Source: Onchidella celtica
Lineage: Eukaryota; Mollusca; Gastropoda; Systellommatophora; Onchidiidae
Length of the DNA stretch: 64,000 nt
NCBI GenBank assembly: GCA_963931925.1
Contig: OZ007569.1
Location: forward strand, 23,509,662 to 23,573,661
Reading direction: 5' to 3'
Shown one piece after another: positions 39,153 through 51,988 of this stretch. Numbering within the stretch: position 1 is the first letter of the stretch; each line of letters begins with the position of its first letter. The notes beneath the pieces are model-generated. The model worked only from the letters and a program-made list of their open reading frames with translations. It ran no database searches and was not told where the DNA came from. Made by a program: the position numbers and the translations under genes.

Positions 39153-39188
39153 TTTCTCGGGGGCCTCAGCCTAGTGCTGTTGGCCCCC
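39153..39188 (+). repeat. Repeated two-stem hairpin GGGGGCC...GGCCCCC, copy 1
   Basis: TTTCTCGGGGGCCTCAGC, loop CTAGT, then GCTGTTGGCCCCC. An outer 7-bp stem (GGGGGCC/GGCCCCC) encloses an inner 4-bp stem (CAGC/GCTG). The same 36-base block recurs at 45892. Confidence 0.7.
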
Positions 39189-40027
39189 ATGGAAGCGGAC
39201 GTACTTATAACAACATCTTTATATATTAAATACCGACAGGAAGTGATAATCTGCTCGAGCGTTCGTAAAAATCGGATCGGGGGTGAAATCAACGACACTA
39301 AGCAATCTGAGTAAATTATTTCACCATATATCAGGCCTCCAAATTAAAAAAAAAAAAAAAATCCTCTGCGGGTCAAGAGGAAGATACCTTCAAAATTTCT
39401 GTTAAATTCGAGCCGCGTGGGCGGCGATAGGTCTGGTTAAGAATTGGTTATCTTGTTTATAGTATATATTTATTAATTAATTAATTTATTTATTATAATT
39501 ATATACTAGACAGCATTAAAAACGTACCACAATAAAACTTGTCTTAAAAGTTTGCATGTTGTCTTTACCTATGTTTTTTGATCATTTATGTTGATCCGAG
39601 GATGTTGAGCTTTGTATGCCAGTGTTGTTTTGTTGACTTTACAGCAACTTTGCACTGCACGTGGGTCACGTGAAAAATAACATTTCAGTCGATTGTATCG
39701 CTATGAATTTAAAAAGGTCGCTGAAAATGAACCACAAGCAACCGCAAGTAACTTGGGAACAAAACGCCAGTGTCAGATTTTGATTCAATGTTGAATTTAT
39801 AGTGATTCCACCATGCAGCTTTTCTTGCTCAAAGCGTGTAATCAAAGACTACGAGCTGCTGGTCTCTTAAATCGACGTCCACTAATCGGCCATATCATAA
39901 CCAGACAACAATTCAGACATGTGGTTGCAGAAATGACGATGGGACACCAAACAACGCATACAGACATTTATCATTAGCACAAAAACACAGCTACTGTGGC
40001 CATTCAGGGTCTAACACCGCCAATTCT
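39189..40027. other. Intergenic DNA without recognised features
   Basis: AT-rich, with an A run at 39347 and ATTAATTAATT repeats near 39470. A segment at 39361-39445 resembles 38730-38815 (AGGAAGA-ACC-TC-CAA motifs), suggesting another dispersed repeat. Confidence 0.4.
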
Positions 40028-40238
40028 TTGATTGGTCCAGTGGCAAGGTGCCCGCCTCTCATGCCGAAGGAACCGGGTTCAAATCCCGGTCGGTGCAGGC
40101 ATGTTGGAATTTTGGGATTTTTCTCTTATTTTCCTGTCCCTGATCCCATGGTAGGTAGGGTCGAGCATCTAGTCTTCTCGGGTAAGGGTGAAAAATACGG
40201 AGGGCCCGTGTGCATGTTGCGCACATTAAAGTTCCAAC
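40028..40238 (+). mobile_element. tRNA-derived SINE (family B), 3'-truncated copy
   Basis: The head has TCCAGTGGCAAGGTGCC and B box GGTTCAAATCC. The body landmarks TAGTCTTCTCGG, GGGCCCGTGTGCATGTTGC and ACATTAAAG follow in the same order as the copy at 36511-36795. Confidence 0.75.
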
Positions 40239-40506
40239 CTATAGGTGTTACAGACTTATTGTTCTAAACATTAATGCCGAAAGAAGCATATGGTTATATG
40301 AAATTCATTCGCATTATGTGTTTGTTTCTTAATCACCCTGTCTTTAATGAGAGCGTTAAATTTGTGCGAACTTTAAAAAATACAACTTTTTAGATAACCC
40401 AGCTTTCACTACCAAAAGGAGGGCCCGTTTCTTACTTTCCTTGTTTTAGACAACATTAAATTCAAATCTGCGGGATATAATAGTTTATGTTTAAATTGTC
40501 ATTTGT

Positions 40507-40686
40507 TTGCGTCTCTCTCCTTCTCTCTCCATATGTGTGTGCGTGCGTGTCTGTCTATCTGTCTCTCTGTCTACCTGTCTCTCCCTCTCTCTCTGTGTCT
40601 CTTTCCTTCGCTTTCTCTTTCTCTTTCTTTCTATCTCTGTCTCTCTCTCTCGGTCTTTCTTTCTCTCTTCTCTCTCTTTTTCTCTA

Positions 40687-40746
<60 letters not shown>
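40507..40746. repeat. Long TC microsatellite
   Basis: About 240 bases of CT-rich repeat. All three + frames are open across it only because of the repeat. Confidence 0.9.
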
Positions 40747-40750
<4 letters not shown>

Positions 40751-42091
40751 ACCTCTTCCCTCACACGGTACACGCTCTCCCTCCTTCAACTGCCCACATT
40801 GTATTAAATTGATCCTTACATTTAATTCCTACTCCAGCTTTTTTTTTTTTTTCTGCATGCCTCACCAGTATAACAATCTCTGTTAATTATCTTTTTAATC
40901 TACCAAGAGAACTATCTCCAACCATTCCTGTACCTGCTCTCAGCTATCTCAAATACTTTGCTAGATATTCAACTTTCTTCTGTCGAACCACTACATCTAG
41001 ACGGACACGCTGTTTCCTAGTCTGGAACCCGCATTAAATAGGTGTCGGCATTTTTGTGGGTTTTTTTTTTTTTTTACAATTCTCGACTTTGGGGTTCTAG
41101 TTTGCTCCAACCCCACATTTTGCACAACTGAGAAATTGGAAGCTAAACGTTTGCGGCTTTGAGTCAGAATACATCGGAACTATGAAACAGCTAGATAAGT
41201 GCCACACCACATTTTAAACAAGTTGTCAGAGTGTGCATTTGTTAGACCTCTTCTACAAACTAAAGATCTCCGCTTTTTCAGAAAAAGCTGATAGAATAAA
41301 CAAGAAGAACTAGGGTCGGGAGGTGTCCACAATATCCTGAATTTTTAAATTGTTTTCTCTCTTAAGGTGTCTTTTCATACTGTTTCAAATTTTTTTTTTC
41401 TGAAGTTTTTTTTTTCCCCCGAAAGCCTCTTTTGTCCTTCCTATTTCTCTGCGTTGTATCGTCTCTGTACTGTTTCTTACGCGAGGCTTTGCAAAACAGA
41501 CAAATTTTACTTTACCACTAAAAGTATGCAACTTTATCCAGAGTCGTTTTTCTTTTCCTTTCTTTTTTTTTTTGTTTCGGCTATTCTCCTTCCTTCTTTT
41601 CTTTCTTTAGGCTTTTAACTCTGAAGCAACGCGGGCAGAACTATCGCATTATGCCACTTATACCCGGGGCATTCTTTCCAGGGCCACTTTAATCTACCTG
41701 CATAAGGCACTGTAATACTGGCAGTTGCCGGGTGAAAAGTTTAGGAACAAAGGCGTACCCAGACAGAAGACATGCCATGACCCCACCTTTAGATAATTGA
41801 AAACATAAAGCTAAAAAAGCTATAAAGGCAGCAATGGCGGAGCCCCGCGGCGAATGGCTTCTCAACAGATTTCTAAGACCAATTTATTTTTTAAGAAACG
41901 GCTCGTCGGTGGCCTTTTAATGACCCCTGAGGCACTCCGTCCCCCCGTGGTCAGCCTTGATTACCCACATTCCTGTCGACCTTTTCAACTTGCAGGTAAC
42001 AGTGGTGGAATTGGATGTTGAAGGAAACAGGGCCGTAAAGTCGAATGTTCTAGAAGTCATGGTGAAGATGGTCATTCTCAATAATCATCTA

Positions 42092-42303
42092 CGCTCTCTC
42101 TCTCTCTCTCTCTCTCTGGCTCTCTCTCTCCTCTTCTCTAACTCTCTCTCTCACTCTTTTTCGTCGGGCTGCATTGATTTCTCAGAACCAGGAAGAAAAA
42201 GAAAAAATATAGAAAAACAAAAAGGGGCCGGGGGGGGGGGTGGGGGGTGGAGAGAAGAGACAGACAGACAGACAAAGAAAGAAAGAGAGAGAGAGAGAGA
42301 GAG
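42092..42303. repeat. TC tract and GA tract facing each other
   Basis: A (TC)n tract at 42092-42155 and a (GA)n tract at 42255-42303 could pair with each other around a G-rich centre at 42228-42250. Confidence 0.75.
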
Positions 42304-44766
42304 TATAAACGCCATGCTTGCTCATCATCTGAGACAGTCTATACAGCTCGTTAAAGATAACAATTGAAACCTAACACTTTTATTAATCTCAGCATGTTTC
42401 GTGACTCCACACCACCCACAACCCTCTTTTTATTTTTTTCAGAATACAATCCTTCAAGAAAAACGACTAGATACATAATGAACACGAGTGGTGTTTTGAC
42501 GTATGCTGTAGATCTATACCACAACTTAATTACAATGGGAGATAGTCCAAAGCGTACTGTAGACGATCGCAAAGTCAGCCACTCGGTCGCTGTAGGTTTC
42601 ATATAATTATCTATTACCAACACAGAGATTTGTGAAAGGGCATTGAGAACATTTCTCTTCAACTTAATAGATGAGAAGCACTACAGCCATTTAGAATACA
42701 GTAATCTCGGCGGTTTAGTCTATTTTGTAAATAAAATTTTTTTAAAAATTGACCGACAACTTGTATATTTTTTAATTATTATTTTCTCTCATTCTAATTC
42801 TTTTATAATTTCAATTAATTGTTTCGTTGTCTAGCTTGTTGTTTGTTTCTGACGAGATTTTGCAAATTATTACAAGCTTTGGTTTGTTTGTTTGTTTGTT
42901 TGTTGTCATGGTTTAAGTACTATAATTGCCGTGCTGGGTCACGACTTGCAAGGAGTTGATTTTTCACGGTCTCGTTGATTATAACCAGCGTAAGTTGTCC
43001 TTGAACTGTTCTCGTGAACAGTTTGTTTTTGAAACACTTTTTCTTAGAGATGGAAAGAAAGTGGGGCGAGATAGAATAAATGGATAAGTTAGGAGTGACA
43101 GTGCAATTCTCGACCCCGTGATTTTGATGAACACTTAGAAGGGAAGAGAAGGGGTGAATAAGGATAGATAGTTTAAGACGCTTAGTCGCGTTCAGAAATT
43201 CGTACATAAAATGTAGAAAGCACGAGGGTTTAAAGATTTCAGTAATTGTTTTGACATTTTAAATTGACCTTGTCTGTTTTTAGTACACGGCCGTGACCAA
43301 CTCCCACGTAGAATATATTAATACTGCGAGATGAGCTCGCATGGATGCACCAATCAAATCTAGGGATTTGGACGGTAGTTTGCAGGTGGCTGCACAGTAT
43401 AAAAGTGTAGCCATACCTATGTCCATTACTCCATACAGAAAACTCCAATCTGTGCAGGCGTCGGCACGATTCTGCCTGAAGAATCCTAAGTCTGTTCGAT
43501 ATCATGTCTAGTCCACTATAGACATTTGAGATGCTTGAATGAGATATGCCCACTGCTATTGTCCACTGTTCCCTGGTTTTTTCTAACACCAGGGACCAAG
43601 CGTAAGTGTTTGTCCATTGATGACTCAACAATGAACGAGGAGCTGAACATAAGTTATCCACTAGGACAGAATTGCCGCATATACTAGGAATGCTGCCCAA
43701 GAATGCAAGACAAAGATTTATATTGACTTGCAATTAGTATGAATGTATGGCATACGCATCTGTGAATTGGGATTGATTTGTCTGGATGAGGCTGGGAATT
43801 GCCAGTCCATCCTAGAGTAGATATCTAGACTTAGTTACGTCAGTTTATATTGACGAGCTCGATCCATTATAAGCGGTAGGCACAAATAGCTGAGGTGACA
43901 TCGTCGCCAGAGCCCATATTAGTATACTGATTGATATATAGTAGGCAGACCAGATCTGAGAGATATATAATTAGTACTTAAATTGTTAGTGAGTCAGAAT
44001 TATCATAATATTATAGGAAGCTAGAGAAGACTTCTAGTGACATATTATTGAATTTAGATTTGATGCTGCTGATGTTGTCTTTACTATGTAATAGATCTAG
44101 ACAAAATTGTTAGGGTAATTAATGTAATTAAATTTGTGGCCCTGCAGGTCTGTTTATGAAACTTATTCAGATTGTTCTTAGTGTGTGGCATGGTACGAAA
44201 GATTAAATATTAAATACCTCTCGATTTAAATGCAGTCATAATACCATCATTGAGAAGACCCTCTTCATAACAGCCAGAGGGGACTTTAGTCGAGTCTAGT
44301 AACACTGGAGGGCACTATCGCCCAGTCCAGATTCATAACATTTGTGTTATTTCCCAGACGTTAACTCCATTTTGTGCAATCCATGCGAATAATTTATTTA
44401 AATATTTCACTGACATGCAGAAAGATTTCAGCCCGGAAAAATTCACTGTTGATTTCTAACCACAGAGCCATGTCTGTCTGTATTGCATCGGTTTCAGCGT
44501 GAAATGTGGACTTTGATTGAGTTAAACGGAACCTTGCGCACTGGCAAGACCGAAACGAGACTGTCTCGCTAGTTATTTCAAAAGTTCACGACTGAGTCTA
44601 AAGCCGACGCAAAACTGAATTGACTCAGTGCGCTGTCACCCGAAACGTCTATTGTGTGGAATAATGACTCATTGACACGCAATCATGCATGGTTATTGAC
44701 AGACAAGTTACCTTCTGAACCCTACAAGGCTTTTCTTCTCTATTCTACATGTAGTCTATATCGATT

Positions 44767-45006
44767 GGTATTTGCCATAATTATTGTATGAGGCACTTTG
44801 CCGATTTCGAGGTTTTATCATGAACGTGGTTCCCCCACTCCTAATTTTGTCATGTATAAGTGTCATTCCAATCGGTTAAAAACTTTTCTAGATACGTGTT
44901 TATGACGTAATGTTTTATGCGTTTTCGTCCTTTTGCCGACCAAACTTCAATCCTCATTTTCTGGGAAAGGCAAACATGTACATACAACAACAGTGTGGCA
45001 AATACC
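44767..45006 (+). mobile_element. MITE with GGTATTTGCCA ends, copy 1
   Basis: The ends GGTATTTGCCA and (reverse complement) GGTATTTGCCA are 240 bp apart. The internal sequence (CTTTGCCGATTT, TGTCATTCCAATCGGTTAAA, AAACTTCAATCCTCATTTT) aligns throughout, in reverse complement, with 55355-55596 at roughly 75-80% identity. Confidence 0.7.
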
Positions 45007-45891
45007 CTACAATTTATTGTGTGTCATCGATTTAGTTCATTTGTAAAACTTCAAAGTTCTTCTTTTCTTAGGAAAAATAGTTAGACACATCGATGTTGTA
45101 ATGCGTTCTGGAGCTGTCATGTTATGGAAAAACCCGGTATGTGCCAGAAACACAGTTTTACGGCAGGTGCAAGAAACAGATTTCGCACTGGGCTTTGCTT
45201 TATTCTTTGTTCGATTTCCTAACTGTGATGACCAAAAGAAGCTTAAGTAGTCAAAAGTACAACCCAAATAGAAAGACAGAACAAATTTCTTTCCATAAAC
45301 TGGTGAAAAAAAGTTATTTTAATCTAGACTGGCGCATACGGTGTTTTTCCCGTACACGACAGATTGCTACCCACCTAACATTTCCCGTTGTTTGAGGCAT
45401 GAAACAGACTTATATGAGTTGAAATGGCCGTATAGCGTGGTTGGTGGCCATCTCTCTAAGTTAGAGAGTATAGTTTTCCTACTATACTGCCGTCCTATGA
45501 AAAAGGACTGTATTCGTCAAAAAATATAATTTTACGGGAAATGCAAACAACCTTTCGGATTGTGTTCTGCCTTATTCTTTGTTCAATTTTCATTTTGTGA
45601 TAACCTAATGAAACTTTCGTACAAAATGATAACTTGGAAAGAAAAAAAAAGAATACATTGCACTTTATAAATTGGTGTTAAAAAATGGAATTGAGCTAGA
45701 TTGACGAATGCAGTCTTTTGGCATAATACAACAGAATCTTCAAGGACAAGGTCTACTTCTAAATAGAACTGATTATGTACGTGAAACTTGACTATGCTGC
45801 TTGTAAAAGGTAGCTGCAGGGTGCTGGTGAAAGGTCCACAGACGAAACGATGCAAAAAGACGACGCGATCTAGTTCTGTTGAGATCCTTTG

Positions 45892-45927
45892 TTTCTCGGG
45901 GGCCTCAGCGTAGTGCTGTTGGCCCCC
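45892..45927 (+). repeat. Repeated two-stem hairpin GGGGGCC...GGCCCCC, copy 2
   Basis: Identical to the 39153 block except for one loop base (GTAGT instead of CTAGT). Both stems are unchanged. Confidence 0.7.
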
Positions 45928-46737
45928 GATAGTTTGAGTTCGGGGCTGAGTCTGGATTTTATAGCGTGTCAGCTCCATAATGGTTACATTGCGAAGGAAA
46001 GAATGAAAACGAGGTCGAAAGTGTTAAACTCAGTATTCGGATATTATTTTTAGTCTACTTTTGCTATTTGCTTGTACTACAATGAGAAATGTATTGTGCA
46101 TATAATTGGACATGTCTAAAAGGAGATGAAACAAAAGTTTAAAAAGCGATAAAACAGTCACGAATGTTAAAATCAATATTCAGGTTTTTACCATCTAGTC
46201 CAATTTTGCTAGCGATTCATCACTACGTTACAATAAAAAAAAAATTATAATATAATGTGGGTAGAACGGGATAAAGCCAGAAACATTAAGAATGATATTC
46301 ACATTTTACTGTTTTGTCCAGTTTTTCAATTTTTAACAATGAAAAATGTATGTACGTACAAAGAACTGGTAATGTCTCAAATGAGACAAAACAAATGTTT
46401 TAAATGATGGTAAAATAGATACGCAAATTTCGCTGTGTAGTTCCGTTTCCTTTAAATTATTGATATCGCCATGGGGGTCTATTAGTCCCTTGCAAAGCTG
46501 GTAATAGGCCCAGGCCAGATGGGAAATGTAGACTCCATTTCAAACGACTCATTAAGTATTTTTTGTAATGTCCTCTCTTTAAGACGACAATATTTTTTTA
46601 CCAAAGTCCCCTCACCCCCGGTCTACCGGCGAAAGTACCCCCACCCCCCCCCCTTCCAAATCGTAAGACCATACGACTGGTCTTCCTCGTTCCTTCTCTC
46701 TGTTCTGGCCGGGGATGGGATTTATCTGTTGAATGTT

Positions 46738-46840
46738 GTTAGGGACCCGTAGTCTATTACAAAGCCAGATAGAGAAATACTGTTAGGCAGTGGCTTATAC
46801 TGTAAAATACTATACGTCCCTATCAACAGCTCCTACCTCT
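46738..46840 (-). mobile_element. Partial MITE related to 29966-30170
   Basis: TCTATTACAAAGCCAGATAG and TGTAAAATACTATACGTCCC match the reverse complement of the 29966-30170 element in order. Confidence 0.45.
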
Positions 46841-47132
46841 CACATGAGATCTACGAATAGAATAAAGAATAAAGTGAGAAGGGCCGGCGACGGTCCTGAA
46901 CTGTGGCAGGGCACTCAGTCACAGAGGTGTGAGAAAAGCCGACAGGTAATGCACCGTTGCATGTGAAAGATTAGAAGTGCAGATACAATGCTTTTAGTTT
47001 GTTTTTCTTTGTGTTGTTTTGCTCTGCCTAATCCCCCCCCCCCCCCACGCTCTCCCAGTTCTGCAAACTGCAATTGACACGCACACGTGAAAAAAAAGTG
47101 GAGGGGGGAGATGGGGGAATACACCACAACAA

Positions 47133-47900
47133 CTACTGTCCAATGTCGACAAAGAAGAGCATCAGTACTGGACAGACATCTCGCAACCTCGCTCGTTGTT
47201 CATTCTAGATCTCCATTTTCTGAAAAAAACAAAAACAAACTGGAGATCTCTTAGTATGTAGAAGAGGTATAAACAAATTAATGCTCACTTTGACATTTGT
47301 TTAAAGTGCGTTGTGTCACTTACCAAGCTGTTTCGCAGTACCGATTTATTCAAACTCCTCATCATAATATTAAGTCCGCAGACGTTTAAGGCCGAATTTC
47401 TCAGTTGTGCAAAAATGGAATTGGAACAAAGTAGAACTAAAGTCGGCATCTTATATAAGGTTGCTTGTGAATTCAATTTGAAACAAAAAGACTCCGATCC
47501 AAAAAAAAACAACAAAAAAACCCAATGATAACAGAAGAGAGTATTGGTACTGGACAGACAAACATCTAAAGGGTTGCTTGGATTTGGAGATCAGTTTATG
47601 ACAAAACGTCTCCAGCCCACAGAACAATGATAACGAAGAAGAGTACATGTATTAGTACTGGACAACAAACTTCTGAAGGACTGCTTGAGAGATCAATTTA
47701 AAACTAGAGCTCCTCAATCCAGAAACCAGTGATAACAAACAAGAGTCTCAGTACTGGACAGACAAATATCTGAAGGGTTGCTTGAGAAATCAGTTTAAAA
47801 CAAAAACATCTCCAGTCCAAGTACAATGATAACAACAACAACAACAACAAAAAAAGAGTATTAAGCACTCGACAGACAAAGATCTGAAGGGATAGGAAAT
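47133..47900. repeat. Minisatellite, about 105-bp unit, split by a family A repeat
   Basis: The motif GTACTGGACAGACAAACATC followed by AAGGGTTGCTTG, a GAAATCAGTTTA-type stretch, CTCCAGTCCA and CAATGATAAC recurs near 47540, 47645, 47745 and 47860. The first partial unit, at about 47155, is separated from the rest by family A DNA (47205-47520). Units are 75-85% alike. Confidence 0.7.
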
Positions 47901-50160
47901 AATGTCCAGATTTCTTAGCATCTCAGACCATGATCATGCCAACAGAACGCTGCGTTCACAAGATGGTTACTGATCTCATGGTATTTGGCGGGACTTGATG
48001 GCAGGTCTTGGCTGTAAATGCTCAGGTCATTGTGGCATAGATCTGTATTTAGAAATTTGGCATAAAGTATAAATGGTTACGGTCGAATCATTCTGCAAAA
48101 CTACTTCGTGGCTCTAAATGGTGGGAATTATAAAATTCACAACAATAAATAAACTGTACAAATGTTTGTGTGTGCATTTTAAGATTTCCATACAAAATGA
48201 AATTAAAAGAAAAAGATTACAGTCGCTTTTTTAAGTATGTCTGTAGCTCTCATCGATGTCTACACCGTCCAAAATTTCACCTCTGATTTGTTAGAAATAT
48301 CAACAAAAAAAAATGTTTTTTAAATTACAGTTTCATATATCCATCTTCAATGAGAAATGAGAGCTAAAATACAGCACTATCATTCTTCACGTTTTTCAGT
48401 CGTCTTCCAAGAACATCAGTTTTATAAAGTTAGGTCAACGAGAAACCGATTGGTGAGGCAGAACTGTGTTGAATATGAAGATGGTGTTAGGAAGCTCCGG
48501 ACAATGACTCAAATCACCTGACCCTTTCTTCCTTTTTTGTTGTTGTTGTTGTTTTTTAAATTTTGTCCATGTTCGTTTCGTATGTTGCAGTTACAAACTG
48601 TGGTCGTTCTGTTCACCCTAATCATCTTCCTCTCCCCCTATTCAATGTCCATAATTTTCACAATCTCACATCAAAACACACACTATCATACATAAGACTT
48701 TATCCACGAGATAGTCAAGTAACAAAGAAAAAAAAAAAAAACAAAAGAAGAAAAAAGTACAAACAAAAATGAGGTTAAAACTTGTTTTGGCTTCAGATTT
48801 TGTCATTAACCGGGCGCTCGGATATAAAAAAAAAAAAAGGAAGAAAACAGAAAATCGTGTTCATTTGTCTTGTTTAATCACGCTTCCCACAGCTAGAAAA
48901 CCTATCCTGTCTAATCAACTCGTACTCATCTTTCCAAAACCATCACTATCATCTTGTTTACTTTGGACGGACCTAGGGGAGATTAATCAAACACGACTTC
49001 TTATCGGAGGAAACACGAGCTACCCAGCGCCCAGCGTGCCCCATTACATTCTTTTGAAATCTTCAAGCAAAGCCCAAGACTTGACCACTTTAATCCGAGC
49101 CAAGGCCACAGGAGATCGAAAAAGACATGACTGGTCAATCGATAGCGATTTCAGCTGGTCATTCTGGAAACCGGAAGCCCATGACACACCGCTGAGAGCC
49201 TGCCTCTGCGCATGCGTATGAGGCTCCATGTTATGGATCTCAGGGTAATGCAAATTTTACGACATAGCACTTCCTCCCGGCTATGGATTTACTCTCTCCT
49301 CCCCCATCTCTGTTTCTTCTCAACTCTTTCACATCCTCTCCTCCCTTTGTGTGTGTGTGTGCATGTATATGCATGTTTCATTCATATTTATTTTTTAGAA
49401 TCTCGCCACAAATACATTTACAATTGCTTTCCAATTTCTCCAAACCAACTGGGTACTTTTTTGTACAATTTTTGTTCATCCACTTTTTTCATTTATCCTG
49501 GTGAGTAGGCCAATAGAGGTGAAAATACTTACTCATCCATTATTTGCAGCGTTTGGAATGATTCCATATCCATATCGAGTGCGGAACTGCTTATACCAAG
49601 CAAACTATGGCAAGAGATAGCCTTACACGAACCCTATTATCTCCCAAGGCAAAAATGCCAATGAATGAAATCTTCAAAGTTCTGGTAAATTTTGGGTTCT
49701 ATGGGGGCATCATGACGTAGATTATAAATCATGGCCCAGGAACTATAGATCCGACTTTTTTTTGTTTAAATATCTTTTAAACTATTACGGTTTTTCAGCC
49801 TTTGATGGACCTCCGTGAAAACTTGTCTAGCTGCTTATATTTTTAATCTTTTCAAAATCCACTGTATGGTTATCTTCTTTGCTTCTGACCTGGGACTCGC
49901 TAAAAACATTTTTCCCACCTTTCAAACCATGTTGAAACGACAAAGACCTGAAATGAAATAGTGAAAATCATAGAGACAAGATAGCCGTTGGGAATAAACT
50001 GCAGGTCTCCCCCTCGTATTGATTTAAGTAAAAGTAAAACTTGTAAATAGTAAAGCTTTTGCAAAAATAAATAAATAAAAATAGACGACTCCTTAAGCAG
50101 TTCGCAAATGCTGGAAGTTCTTTGACCTTATTCAGCAATGATGTTACTATTGTTTGCAAT
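47901..50160. other. Intergenic DNA without recognised features
   Basis: AT-rich, with A runs at 48728 and 48824. A 150-codon + frame at 48769-49221 shows no domain or composition suggesting a protein. Confidence 0.45.
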
Positions 50161-50324
50161 GGGTGACTCATCTAATAATAATAATAATAATAGTTCGTCC
50201 ATCAGGTATGATGATGACCTTAACAACACCAGAGGAATAAAGAACAGAAATTGTTGAGAATTTCAACACATGGATAATAAAAAGAACTAAAGGACACAGA
50301 GGACAGAATGGAAAGACTGTTCTT

Positions 50325-51452
50325 TCATGACTTATGGCTTCTCATGTGACTGATAAGTCCTATTTTTGCCCTGCAGACCCTTCCGCATAAATGACAAGAG
50401 TGCTCCGTTGGTTCAGTACCACTGGGCCTTTTCTTGCGCCGTTCTCTTTTTTTGATAGCCTGCTGGACTCTGTCAGCTTCCCATGCTTTGCTGCCTCTGG
50501 TAAGGGCCGCCCTCCAATTTGCACGATCAAGCGAGAGCTTTTCCCACTCACTCACATCAATGGCAAAGGCCTTCAGTGATTGCTTGAGAGTGTCTTTGTA
50601 ACGTCTCTTTGGGGCCCCAACATTCCTCGTTCCATTGGAGAGCTCAGAGAAGAAGATTTGCTTAGGGAGTCTGGAGTCGGGCATTCTGACAACATGTCCT
50701 GCCCAACGTAGCTGAATTTTTTTCAGGTGGCAGAAGATGCTCAATTCCTTGGCACGATTGAGGACCTCAGTGTCTGGAATTTTATCCTGCCATTTGATCC
50801 TTAGGATCTTTCTAAGGCAGGCCAGATGAAAGTGATTTAGCTTTCTGGCATGCGATTGGTACACTGTCCAGGTTTCAGCCCCATAGAGTAGGGTGGGAAG
50901 GACCACAGCATTGTACACTTTCAGCTTAGTGTCTGTGCGAATGCCGGCAACATCCCACACTCTCTTTCGAAGCCTGCCAAATGCAGAGCTGGCTTTGCTG
51001 ATTCTTGAGAGAATTTCAGTATCAACACGAGCCGCGGAAGAAAGTGTACTGCCAAGATAGGTGAAGTTCTCCGACACCTTCAGAAGACTGTCATGGACTT
51101 TGATATTTGGGGTCACAGGATACTTGTCGTCTGGAGTAGGCTGATGGAGCACTTCCGTCTTCTTTGTGCTTATTGTGAGGCCAAAGTTGTCACAGGCACT
51201 AGAGAACTTATCAACACAGTTTTGCATGCTATCCTCATCGTGTGCCAGAAGTGCACAATCATCAGCAAATAGTAGGTCACAGACTTGAGTACTTTTGGCT
51301 TTGGTTTTTGCCTGAAGTCTCCTGAGGTTGAATAGACTGCCATCAGTTCGGTACTTGATGCTTACCCCTTGAGGAGGAGAGCTAAAGGCTTCTTGTAGCA
51401 TTGCAGAGAACATGATGCTGAACAGAGTTGGGGCTAAGACACAACCCTGTTT
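50325..51452 (-). pseudogene. LINE ORF continued, RT catalytic block to C-terminal zinc finger
   Basis: The third frame carries CVLAPTLFSIMFSAMLQEAF, LLFADDCALLAHDE (the catalytic FADD box), LGLTISTKKTEV-like and YLGSTLSS motifs, the thumb region (VLPTLLYGAETWTVY, CLRKILRIKWQDKIPD, RWAGHVVRM) and finally a C-terminal CHLCGRVCRAKIGLISHMRSH, a C2H2 finger with C-X2-C-X12-H-X3-H spacing. The stop is at 50325. Confidence 0.9.
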
Positions 51453-51988
51453 ACCCCATTTGTGACAGCAAAGGGCTCTGAAACACTGCCGTTGCTTTTG
51501 ACTGCAGCTTGCATGCCATCATGAAACTGGCGCACTATTGTGATGAATTCGGGTGGACACCCAAACTTCGCCAAGATTTTCCAGAGGCCTTCACGACACA
51601 CTGTGTCAAATGCTTTTGTGAGGTCAACAAATGTGATATACAGCGCTTTATTTTGTTCCATGCATTTTTCCTGAATCTGTCTGGCAGCAAAAATCATATC
51701 CGCCGTTCCCCTCTCTTTACGAAAGCCACATTGGCTCTCGGGAAGCAAGTCATTTGACGAGAGGTGATCAAGAAGGCGATTCAGAAGCATTCGTGCCAAT
51801 ATTTTGCCAGCAATTGAAAGTAGAGAGATTCCCCGATGGTTGTCACAGACTTGGCTGTCCCCTTTGTTTTTGTACAGATGGATGATTGAAGCATCTTTGA
51901 AGTCCTGTGGCAGCTTCCCTGCTTTCAACATATGATTGAACAACTCGGTCAACCTTTCAATAAGCTTTTCTCCACCGAAGGCATACAA
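51434..51988 (-). pseudogene. LINE ORF continued, RT fingers and palm
   Basis: Continues after the first frameshift: FGGEKLIERLTELFN, DFKDASIIHLYKNKGD, NHRGISLLS, GFRKERGT, ALYITFVDLTKAFDTV (the first catalytic Asp motif) and a break at TNGV, the start of the conserved NGVKQG-type block. One A appears to have been lost from an A run near 51453, shifting the frame into a stop. Confidence 0.9.

Larger units (their letters stand above)
40239..44766. other. Intergenic repeat-rich stretch
   Basis: Holds long TC/GA microsatellites (40507-40746, 42092-42155 and 42255-42303), a minus-strand family A repeat (41085-41300) and minus-strand GCGTAAGAA-type repeat (41455-41505). A 164-codon minus-strand frame at 43239-43733 has no recognised family. 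No gene is supported. Confidence 0.5.
45007..47132. other. Intergenic DNA
   Basis: No gene recognised. Contains a MITE-related piece (46738-46840), the hairpin at 45892 and C/G homopolymers near 46636 and 47033. Confidence 0.5.

Noticed and set aside
40487-40886. Three overlapping Leu/Ser-rich open frames of 100-127 codons
   Set aside because: They lie entirely on a TC microsatellite, where every frame is open by composition. The same applies to frames at 35421-35765 and 56793-57288.
48769-49221. 150-codon open frame
   Set aside because: Starts in an A-rich run, shows no domain, and no splice or promoter context supports it.
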